Origin: Desulfobacteraceae bacterium
GTDB taxonomy: Bacteria; Desulfobacterota; Desulfobacteria; Desulfobacterales; ETH-SRB1
Direction of reading: 5' to 3'
Length of the DNA: 13,201 nt
NCBI GenBank assembly: GCA_030638305.1
Contig: DAOWEW010000246.1
Coordinates: 1 to 13,201, forward strand
The position numbers and the translations under genes were made by a program. Below, piece by piece: positions 7,101 through 13,002 of this stretch (within the stretch, counting starts at the first letter, position 1; each line of letters opens with the position of its first letter). Below the pieces are notes generated by a model that was given only the letters and a program-made list of their open reading frames with translations, was not told the origin of the DNA and ran no database searches.

Positions 7101-7547
7101 TTGGGCTTCACTTCTGCCGCTTGAAGAGATCGCCTGAAAAACCGGTGCGTCAATTAAATCAAGCACCGTTCTGTTGTCATCGGCTGTCATGTCTGTTTGA
7201 AACAGGAAAGATGAAACACAATTGATTATAACGTCGGTGTTTTTCAATTGGTTTAAATCTACATTATACCCCGGACAATCTACGCTTGAATGTTCCTTCT
7301 GCTGCGAGAAAACCGGCACCGGAATTATATTGTATTTTTCAACCTCGTTAATTAAGGCGTCTATACCGCATAAATTATTTTTTTCAACCTGGTGCCGTGA
7401 AAAAAAGATACCTGCTCTATGGCGTTTTTTGTTTTCCTGGCCTTTCAGTTTATTTTTTTCGTACCAATCAATATATCCAGCGATATCTTTATGTATAACC
7501 TTGCTGTCTGGATGATAAAATCCTGTATATGACAAATTCCGGGTCAT
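4131..7547 (-). CDS. CobN/BchH-family chelatase large subunit (HmuS-like context), short N-terminus
   Basis: 1138 residues. CobN/Mg-chelatase hallmarks appear in order: YHPDS near 11, PEFNGTIEP 169-177, HGYIEFLPGK 407-416, KRRAYAVITDHIIPYM 451-466, PRIDVTIRTSEIFRD 791-805, RIFAAKPGAYGNG 864-876, DFQGGMTAAV 945-954. Family members bind a tetrapyrrole and insert, or in HmuS-type proteins probably remove, its metal. The first motif normally lies well over 100 residues from the start, so the usual N-terminal region is absent. An unusual cysteine trio sits at C363, C368, C373. The ATG is backed by AAGGAG ten bases upstream. It follows the ABC transporter genes with only an array between. The anaerobic-type setting and receptor/ABC neighbours favour uptake and metal removal or exchange over de novo cobalamin synthesis; this is inference. 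Confidence 0.9.
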   Translation of the reverse strand: MTRNLSYTGFYHPDSKVIHKDIAGYIDWYEKNKLKGQENKKRHRAGIFFSRHQVEKNNLCGIDALINEVEKYNIIPVPVFSQQKEHSSVDCPGYNVDLNQLKNTDVIINCVSSFLFQTDMTADDNRTVLDLIDAPVFQAISSSGRSEAQWRGSPQGITAMNQIYWVAQPEFNGTIEPTVIFAKNSESKDASSLPVKERIEFFVRRIKNWLRLKELPKNKRKITILLHNNPCAGTEASLGGANGLDSFESVVKLMKYLADQGYHIENMPENGKALTDEFLNKKAISEFRWTTVEEIVDKGGATFFIDPDKYALYFNQLSEINRKKMIENWGEPPGKGMVYGDKIVVTGLTFGNIKVMAEPKRGCYGARCDGEVCKILHNPEIPPTHQCYAVFKWIQENSDIIISTGTHGYIEFLPGKASGMSSDCFPEIITGDVPHIYIYTSKNPNEAIIAKRRAYAVITDHIIPYMQSAKLYDELCEMDDLVLQYNNAASLNENGRKKILCDDIRNLAVKLKLLPACEKHPLEKMKDDEVIEKVHDKLFLLCDSNINDGLHILSKTNNNEKTARMILAILKYDGSLPSIRRCILDIMDLNYDEIIKNSKETRLLDKCENTAFLLVENVLRNNRVDEDFIALQFKNIKFNQSKINRLLVLLTWIKDKLYPNLMKTDREIPQINNAMDKRYISPGPGGTLTRGKTDVLPTGRNIYSIDPRKIPTKAAYKIGVKLADEILNKYIKEENKYPEKIGMVLWSLDAYRADGEQLAQILHLIGARPVWNESGIVTGVEPVSLQELNRPRIDVTIRTSEIFRDTLPNLIELLDSAVVMIANLKEDEAKNYILKNANEYKKTAKKENKSKLNDEALNRAATFRIFAAKPGAYGNGIMLMIAASAWKTIKDLGETFIEHGGFAYGQDVFGRKAYGEFVHNLKTITTVFHKSETDETDPLGGCYNDFQGGMTAAVRALSNSTPKVLWGDTKDPANPKVRTLSEEIERVVRVKLLNPQWIEGMKKHGYQGAQGMAQKAVSVYGWDATSDVVDDWIFDELTKKHVLDKGMREFYEQNNPWALEELARRFLEAEQRGLWKADPQVLKDLKDTYLEIEGWIEEKMEDVKGEFQGGSVDVMTKTDVKEWAGKLDFNIDDYLMTK

Positions 7548-7557
7548 GATTTTATAA

Positions 7558-7563
7558 CTCCTT
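7558..7563 (-). promoter_or_regulatory. Shine-Dalgarno AAGGAG deciding the CobN-like start
   Basis: AAGGAG lies ten bases before the ATG at 7547 and directly downstream (in the reading direction) of heptamer array 3. It supports the short protein as the translated form. Confidence 0.75.
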
Positions 7564-7569
7564 GGTTAA

Positions 7570-7604
7570 GGGTTCAGAGTTCGGGGTTCAGGGTTCAGGG
7601 TTCT
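7570..7604 (+). repeat. Heptamer array 3, 5 units
   Basis: gggttca, gagttcg, gggttca, gggttca, gggttct in perfect 7-bp register. It occupies a third of the 101-bp gap between the ABC ATPase stop and the CobN-like start and ends seven bases from the Shine-Dalgarno. On the coding strand, units reading TGAACCC place stop codons in successive frames. Confidence 0.9.
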
Positions 7605-7648
7605 ATGGACTACCCAAGATGCCCTTGTTTAATCTCTCAGAAGAATAT

Positions 7649-8440
7649 TTACTGCCCTGTGTTTATTATTGAGAGCGGAATAACGTTCAAATAATTACCT
7701 TTACTGCTGCGTCCTATCTCAATTTCTATATCATAAATATCTCTGATATTTTCAATACTGATCACATCTTCCGGCCTGCCGTAGGCAAAAATCCTGCCTT
7801 TTTGAAGCATTATTGTTTTTGTGCTGTATCTTGCGGCAAGACTCAGATCGTGAAGCACCATCACTATTGCAAGATTGTCTTCCTCACTCAAAGCCTTAAC
7901 AAGTTCCAGTATTTCGATCTGATGGTTTATATCAAGATGCAAAGTCACTTCATCTAAAAGAAGAATCTCCGGCTGTTGAGCCAGAGCGCGTGCGATGATG
8001 GCTTTTTGGTACTCACCGCCCGAAATCTCGGTTATAAGCCTGTCTGCCATGTGCGCGATTCCGGTACGGGCAAGGCATTGATATACAACAGCCCTGTCAT
8101 TTTCATTTTCCGTGTCAAATCTTCCCTTGTGGGAATACCTGCCCATCATAACAAGGTCATGAACCGTAAAGGGGAAAGAAACAGTTGAAACCTGCGGTAC
8201 AACACCTATGTTTTTTGCCACTTCTTTTCTGCCCATCTGCAAAATGTTTATATCATTGACCAGTACGGCACCGGTTGTGGGTTTCAATTTTTTGTTCATG
8301 CATTTAAGAAGGGTTGTTTTCCCGGAACCATTTGGCCCGATAATGCATAAGATCTCTCTTTCCTTAATATTCAGAACTATACCGTCCAGGGTTTTTGTGC
8401 TGTTGTATGAAAAGCTTAAATCAAGTATTTTCAGTTCCAT
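7649..8440 (-). CDS. ABC transporter ATPase, FecE/BtuD type (haem, corrinoid or iron-chelate import)
   Basis: 263 residues, usual length for the class. Walker A GPNGSGKT 35-42, Q-loop Q83, signature ISGGE 139-143, Walker B ILLLDE 159-164 and switch histidine H197 in VLHDLS are all present, so it should hydrolyse ATP. After Walker B, the usual PTSHLD is VTLHLD here: V replaces the common Pro, while the D-loop Asp is kept. It acts at the cytoplasmic face with the permease encoded three bases upstream and the binding protein before that. Substrate cannot be read from the ATPase. The neighbouring receptor and CobN homologue suggest a tetrapyrrole such as haem or cobalamin. Confidence 0.93.
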   Translation of the reverse strand: MELKILDLSFSYNSTKTLDGIVLNIKEREILCIIGPNGSGKTTLLKCMNKKLKPTTGAVLVNDINILQMGRKEVAKNIGVVPQVSTVSFPFTVHDLVMMGRYSHKGRFDTENENDRAVVYQCLARTGIAHMADRLITEISGGEYQKAIIARALAQQPEILLLDEVTLHLDINHQIEILELVKALSEEDNLAIVMVLHDLSLAARYSTKTIMLQKGRIFAYGRPEDVISIENIRDIYDIEIEIGRSSKGNYLNVIPLSIINTGQ

Positions 8441-8443
8441 TGT

Positions 8444-9451
8444 TTAAAATCCCGATAACTTTTTTCTCTTGCGCAGCAAAAGCAAAAAAAACGGCACCCC
8501 AATCATAGCTGTAATAATTCCTACCGGCAGTTCGGTGGGGGAGATAAGTGTTCTCGCAAAGGTATCTATCCATACAAGAAATATACTGCCGCATAAGCAG
8601 GATGCAGGAAGAAGAATCCGGTGGTCAGGGCCTACTAATATTCTCATTATATGCGGAATAATTAATCCGACAAACCCGATAACTCCGCAGGCAGCAACAG
8701 CACCAGCGGTTACCAGGGCGGCCAGCACAAGGATAATTTTTCTTGTTTTCTCAACATTCACACCGACATCCTGGGCCTGTTCTTCACCGAGAAGAAGGAT
8801 ATTCAGCTCTTTATAGAAAAACAGCAGGCATATTGTTCCGGATAAGATTACAGGGATAACAATTTTCACTTTACTCCAACTGCTTGCCCAAAACCCGCCC
8901 ATAAGCCAGAATATTATCTGACGCAGTTCTCCTTCTTCCGCCAAATATTGTAAAAATGAAGTAGCTGCCGAAAAAAAAAGCGACAGCGCGATGCCTGACA
9001 GTAAAAGCGTTTCGCTTGAAACCTTGCTGCCTGTTTTTGCAACATAATAAACAACAAATATCGTAATTAGGGAAAAGAAAAACGCAACCGGCATTATAAG
9101 GCTCTGCGAAGCATTAAGAACTATAATTAGAGAAGCTCCGAATGCTCCGCCGGAAGCCACACCGCATACATACGGAGATGCCATGGGGTTCCTGAACAAA
9201 GCCTGCATGGAACACCCTGAAACGCTTAATGCACACCCTACAAGGATTCCCAGCAGTATTCGCGGCAGCCTCACATTCAGTATAATGTCCTGAAAATTAT
9301 CCGGCCATGTTTGAGATATATCAATAATCACGGAACACAGTATTTTTACCACTGTCAGCACATTTATCCGGACCGGGCCTATGGTTAAAGTTGTCAGCAG
9401 TGTCAGCAAAAGGCCAAGCCCGAGAAATATTAAAAATAATTTCTTCTTCAT
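8444..9451 (-). CDS. ABC permease, FecCD/BtuC family
   Basis: 335 residues, almost entirely hydrophobic helices, consistent with the ~10-helix BtuC/FecCD fold. Family motifs are visible: GCSMQALFRNPMASPYVCGVASGG near 80-103, GVIGFVGLIIPHIMRILVGPDHR near 254-277 (the coupling region to the ATPase), and a C-terminal GVPFFLLLLRKRKK. The N-terminus carries a basic start and first helix. It works as a homodimer moving siderophore, haem or corrinoid into the cytoplasm. ATG 9451 directly abuts the binding-protein TAA. Before a 16-bp tandem duplication, the upstream gene would have ended in TGA overlapping this ATG. GGAG copies from that duplication serve as the ribosome site. Confidence 0.93.
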   Translation of the reverse strand: MKKKLFLIFLGLGLLLTLLTTLTIGPVRINVLTVVKILCSVIIDISQTWPDNFQDIILNVRLPRILLGILVGCALSVSGCSMQALFRNPMASPYVCGVASGGAFGASLIIVLNASQSLIMPVAFFFSLITIFVVYYVAKTGSKVSSETLLLSGIALSLFFSAATSFLQYLAEEGELRQIIFWLMGGFWASSWSKVKIVIPVILSGTICLLFFYKELNILLLGEEQAQDVGVNVEKTRKIILVLAALVTAGAVAACGVIGFVGLIIPHIMRILVGPDHRILLPASCLCGSIFLVWIDTFARTLISPTELPVGIITAMIGVPFFLLLLRKRKKLSGF

Positions 9452-10333
9452 TTATTGAATAACTCCGGTATTGAATAACTCCGGATAAAAGAATTTTGCA
9501 TATCCTTCCAATCCGTCCAAGCAGCGCTGAGTGTATCCGGTATAGTATGATTTGCTTTGAAATATCTTTCCTGATTTTACGGCCTTAATATTTTTCCAAC
9601 CGTCTCTTTCTTTAACATCAGAGGGTCTGGTGCCCCATTCTTCCACAATGATGATATCAGGATTCTTTTTAATTATGAATTCCTGGGAAAGAAGAGGAAA
9701 AGGCACGGGCTCGTCTTTTGCTATATTTATCCCGCCGGCCCTGGTGATCAACTCATGGGTTAAAGAACCTTTTGACCTTGTCTTCCCTAATGAACTTTGT
9801 TCAAAATATACCAGCGGCTTTTTTTTCACTTCTTTCACTTTCACTTCAATACGTTGTATTCTGGCTTTCATTTCATCGACAATGTTTTTTGCTTCCTTCT
9901 CCTTCCCTGCCATCTTTCCTATATCCGTTATAAGTTCCATAATGCCTTCGATGTCATAGGTTCTTGTGCCGTAAACATTTAGCCCCCTGGCTTTTAAAAT
10001 ATCCTTCTGCCCGTGCGAGCAAAAAACCAAATCAGGATTGACACCGAGAATCATTTCCAGATTAATATTACTGCCGATACCACCACCTACAACGGGTTTA
10101 TTCTTAAAAAAATTATAATATGAGTTATGTTTTTGGAACTTTGAAACAGCTACAATTCTGTCTATCTCTCCGAGATCACAGAGTATTTCCGCGGAATAAG
10201 TATCCAGGCAGACAATCCGTTCTCCCTCCGCACTTGCTCGCGCTGCCGTTCCACCCAAAATACCGGCTATTGAAAATATATAAACTACGGCAAACAATAA
10301 CTTAAATAATCTAAAACATTTTGTGCGTATCAT
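9452..10333 (-). CDS. Periplasmic substrate-binding protein of the BtuF/FepB/HmuT type
   Basis: 293 residues with an export signal: MIRTKCFRLF, a hydrophobic core to about 26, then a probable signal-peptidase I site after ARASA (35). No lipobox Cys is seen. The mature protein has the class III binding-protein layout: RIVCLDTYSAEILCDLG at the start of lobe 1, NINLEMILGVNPDLVFCS near 99-116, a long charged linking helix (about 148-172), then lobe 2 with NPDIIIVEEW near 223. It delivers substrate to the permease downstream. ATG 10333 overlaps the receptor TAA by one base (TAATG) behind an AAGGAAA five bases away. The last residues arise from a 16-bp tandem duplication. Haem, corrinoid or ferric chelate are all possible. 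Confidence 0.9.
   Translation of the reverse strand: MIRTKCFRLFKLLFAVVYIFSIAGILGGTAARASAEGERIVCLDTYSAEILCDLGEIDRIVAVSKFQKHNSYYNFFKNKPVVGGGIGSNINLEMILGVNPDLVFCSHGQKDILKARGLNVYGTRTYDIEGIMELITDIGKMAGKEKEAKNIVDEMKARIQRIEVKVKEVKKKPLVYFEQSSLGKTRSKGSLTHELITRAGGINIAKDEPVPFPLLSQEFIIKKNPDIIIVEEWGTRPSDVKERDGWKNIKAVKSGKIFQSKSYYTGYTQRCLDGLEGYAKFFYPELFNTGVIQ
9453..9484 (+). repeat. Perfect 16-bp tandem duplication at a gene junction
   Basis: The unit tattgaataactccgg occurs twice head-to-tail (9453-9468, 9469-9484). It alters the binding protein's last codons from a predicted FNK-TGA to FNTGVIQ-TAA, and converts an ATGA overlap with the permease into a TAA-ATG abutment. Confidence 0.9.
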
Positions 10334-12555
10334 TAGAATTTCCTTGTGATATTTATGTTAACACTCCACGTGCGGCCGGGCGATAGATAGTATTGATAGT
10401 ATTCTTTATCAAATATATTGTCGCAGCTAAGAGATATTGTGGGAACAAACCCGGCGATTTCCCTAGTGTAAGATATTTTTGCGTCAGCAATGAAAAACGG
10501 GTCATATGCGCCGAAAACACCTTCCTCCTTGTCAGAGTTGTCACTCTTGGAATATGCCTTTCCAACATACCTGCCGATTATACCGGCTGAAAAACCGTTA
10601 AGCGCATAATCAATTCCGGCATTGGCAGTTGTTTCCGGTATCTTGGGTATTCTTTTCCCTTCAGACTCAGGATCTGAGGGGTTTTCAACTACTTTTGTCC
10701 TCATTGCAGTGACGTTTGCAAATGTTTCAAAACACTTTGATAATTTTGCCCTTACTTCAAACTCCAACCCATGGCTTTTTGATTTGCCGATATTCTGCTT
10801 TTGGGTTATTTCGCTATAGTATTCGGCATCACCATAATTTTTCAGGTTGTATTCGGAAAGTTCACTGTCGCTGAATGTCTTTGCATAAATGTAATCGCTC
10901 ATCTGATTGTAAAAATATGCTGCCTTGCAGGACACCCTGCCTGCAAATGATTTTTCAATGCTGAACTCGCTGGATAAAATTTTTTCGGGTTTCAAATTTT
11001 CGTTTGGCAGAGATGTCTCCCTATCTCCGGATGAAAGAATAGATTCCCACCCTGAATACAATTCCGAAGTAGTGGGCCCGCGGAACGACTGTCCTATTGA
11101 AGCCTTTACCCTGCTATCATCGCTGAGTTTATACACAAGGGAAGCCCTGGGGCTGAAATTATTATTGTCCCTGCCATCAAAAGTATATGTTGTTTCCGTA
11201 CTGCTCTTAACTATATAATTGTAACCGTCATATGCACGCCATTTGTCATACCTGCCGCCAAGATAAATTATAAGCGGGTCAAACAGCGCTATTTCATCCT
11301 GCAGGTAAATCCCTAAAGTCCTTGTCTTTCCTCTCATCTCCTGCGTCATAGTTGTTTTGCTGTTCTTGTTATTCCAGTCGGACAGATTGTACCGTTTCTT
11401 TTCAGATTCCGTATTTATTATTTCTACACCGACACTTAAAGTTTGCTGCAAAGGAAGAGACCTGGTTGCCACAAATTCTGCCCGTGTTGTTTTATTCCAG
11501 CTCGGCTGAACGTACGCTGCGGTCGAGACCCACCAGTAATCGTTTTTGTCGTAGCTCAAGGAACTTTTCAGGCTGATATCGCCTAATTTTGTTTCTCCTG
11601 AAAAATTAACAAAGTCAATAATATTTCCGCCGTAACTACTTTCAAAATTGGTGCTCTTAAGCTTTATTTGTTTCCAGATTTCGTTCGTATTGTCATAGAA
11701 ATAAACCGTGCCTGATTTGACTTCATTTCCGGACGCGTCTCTGAGGTAACTCTCACCGCCTTTATAGCCATATTCATAGTCTGTCCTTGTATAATCTATC
11801 CGGATATTGGAATCCGGGGAAAATTCTCGTCCGATCTTGAAATTGTACGAAAGGTCCTTATAATAATTCTCACCCGTATTTCCGATAAGAAATCTCTCTT
11901 CGCCGTATTTATCAGTCGTTGCATCGGCTCCTGTTACTTTTGTATCTGATGTTGGTTCTGCCGTTTGGGGTGTCGCTTTTTTTACCGTCAGGTAGCTTGC
12001 ATAACCATCAGTCTGCCTTTTCCTTACAGAAGCTGAATATATCCATTTGTCTGCTTTCCCGGAACACAGCATTTCATATAACTGGCTGTTATTAGACTCA
12101 AAACCGGTGTTAATTGTCATTTCAAGTTTTTCTTTCGGTTTACTGGTAATGATATTTACCACCCCTCCCATTGCATTGGAATCGTAAAGGCTGGAAAACG
12201 GTCCTTTTACCACTTCTATTTTTTCGATTAACTCAAGAGGGAATCTTCTCCATACATGTTCGCTAACAGGCTGCCCGTCAATGAGTATAAGATTTCTGTT
12301 TGTACCGGAAACACCGCGGATATTTATCGACGGCATGATATCAGCAAATCCCTTGCCTTTTTTGTCATATATGCCCGGAATCATCCTGACCGCTTCATCA
12401 ATATCCTTTATATTTCTCTTTTTTATTTCATCTTTTGTAATCACATCAACACTTCCAGGAGCATCCATAATCGTTTTTTCGGACTTTGTAGCAGTAACTA
12501 CTATTTCGTCAAGCTTGTAAAGCTCGCTCTCTTTTTCTTCAGCTTCCGTCAGGGT
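10333..12555 (-). CDS. TonB-dependent outer-membrane receptor (BtuB/HmuR-like), 5' end missing
   Basis: The first ATG (12468) gives 711 residues, but the frame stays open to 12555. The extra 29 codons contain ELYKLDEIVVTATKSEKT, a classic TonB box (about 12510-12487), so the true protein starts further upstream. The frame then hits TGA (12556-12558) inside a heptamer array, with no ATG and no signal peptide. Counting from the ATG, the plug has NIRGVSGTNRNLILIDGQPV (49-68) and KGPFSSLYDSNAMGGVVNII (88-107). The rest is a beta-barrel with alternating aromatic strands and the expected C-terminal Phe (ITRKF). Family function is TonB-driven uptake of haem, cobalamin or iron chelates. As it stands, export is doubtful: a truncated gene, a non-standard start, or an assembly artefact. 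Confidence 0.88.
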   Translation of the reverse strand, partial: TLTEAEEKESELYKLDEIVVTATKSEKTIMDAPGSVDVITKDEIKKRNIKDIDEAVRMIPGIYDKKGKGFADIMPSINIRGVSGTNRNLILIDGQPVSEHVWRRFPLELIEKIEVVKGPFSSLYDSNAMGGVVNIITSKPKEKLEMTINTGFESNNSQLYEMLCSGKADKWIYSASVRKRQTDGYASYLTVKKATPQTAEPTSDTKVTGADATTDKYGEERFLIGNTGENYYKDLSYNFKIGREFSPDSNIRIDYTRTDYEYGYKGGESYLRDASGNEVKSGTVYFYDNTNEIWKQIKLKSTNFESSYGGNIIDFVNFSGETKLGDISLKSSLSYDKNDYWWVSTAAYVQPSWNKTTRAEFVATRSLPLQQTLSVGVEIINTESEKKRYNLSDWNNKNSKTTMTQEMRGKTRTLGIYLQDEIALFDPLIIYLGGRYDKWRAYDGYNYIVKSSTETTYTFDGRDNNNFSPRASLVYKLSDDSRVKASIGQSFRGPTTSELYSGWESILSSGDRETSLPNENLKPEKILSSEFSIEKSFAGRVSCKAAYFYNQMSDYIYAKTFSDSELSEYNLKNYGDAEYYSEITQKQNIGKSKSHGLEFEVRAKLSKCFETFANVTAMRTKVVENPSDPESEGKRIPKIPETTANAGIDYALNGFSAGIIGRYVGKAYSKSDNSDKEEGVFGAYDPFFIADAKISYTREIAGFVPTISLSCDNIFDKEYYQYYLSPGRTWSVNINITRKF

Positions 12556-12572
12556 TCAGGGTTCAGGTTCGG
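12552..12572 (+). repeat. Heptamer array 4, 3 units, at the broken 5' end of the receptor gene
   Basis: gggttca, gggttca, then a degenerate ggttcgg. It begins exactly where receptor coding sequence ends, and is followed within a few bases by R1 copy 2. Confidence 0.8.
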
Positions 12573-12598
12573 AGAGCCACCATTTTTGTCCACAAAAA

Positions 12599-12772
12599 AA
12601 GCCACGAAAACGACTTGTCATCTACGATTCTGTTGATTTACTATCTTTTCAAAAATTGACACAACATATTGTATTTATACAATAAATCTGTAACAATATA
12701 CTGTGTTCCGGTTTTTAAAATAAGAATAAATCAACAAAGTCATCTTTTTGATGACAAAAGCCTTCGTGGCTT
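12599..12772 (+). repeat. Palindromic repeat R1, copy 2 (uninterrupted)
   Basis: 174 bp with ends aagccacga (12599-12607) and tcgtggctt (12764-12772), highly similar to the copy at 2862-3190 in the same orientation. It keeps the single TAA (12727-12729) at the point where copy 1 has the MITE insertion. Similarity between copies extends about 20 bases left of the inverted end (accatttttgtccac). It contains a perfect dyad attgtatttatacaat at 12668-12683, degenerate at one position in copy 1. Confidence 0.87.
12656..12683 (+). promoter_or_regulatory. Sigma70-like promoter inside R1, copy 2
   Basis: TTGACA (12656-12661), 16-bp spacer, TACAAT (12678-12683), matching copy 1. It points away from the receptor gene and antisense to the exporter gene on the right. 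The -10 lies in the right arm of a 16-bp dyad, so a binding protein could occlude it. Confidence 0.48.
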
Positions 12773-12783
12773 GATTGAAGTTA

Positions 12784-12904
12784 GGGCTCGCACAAAAATA
12801 ACTTCACATTTTGATGCGCCGATCCATCTCGCATGACTGCGTTGCTTGCTTGTCATACGAGTGCCTCGACACCTGGAAATATAAATTTATTTTTGGGCGA
12901 ATCC
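12784..12904. mobile_element. MITE-like element B
   Basis: About 121 bp, with terminal inverted repeats near 28 bp: gggctcgcacaaaaataac at the left, and the complement of gttatttttgggcgaatcc-like sequence at the right. It is flanked by TTA (12781-12783) and TAA (12905-12907). Left end and interior (cttcacatttt, catctcgcatg-ctgcgttgc) match the reverse complement of element A, so both belong to one family, B with a shorter, divergent middle. The target duplication is not clean here. The stretch from 12908 to 12953 shows nothing recognisable. Confidence 0.65.
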
Positions 12905-12953
12905 TAAGTCGCGTGCACTGGTCACATATATCAATAGAGTCTTGTTTCATGTA

Positions 12954-12997
12954 GGGTTCAAGGGTTCTGGGTTAAGGGTTCAAAGGTTCCGGGTTTT
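12954..12997 (+). repeat. Heptamer array 5, about 6 degenerate units
   Basis: gggttca, (a)gggttct, gggttaa, gggttca, aaggttcc, gggtttt. It sits six bases downstream of the exporter stop (in the reading direction). Array 1 has the same relation to the exporter fragment at 2449-2514, so array and exporter end were duplicated together. Confidence 0.85.
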
Positions 12998-13002
12998 CCT
13001 GA

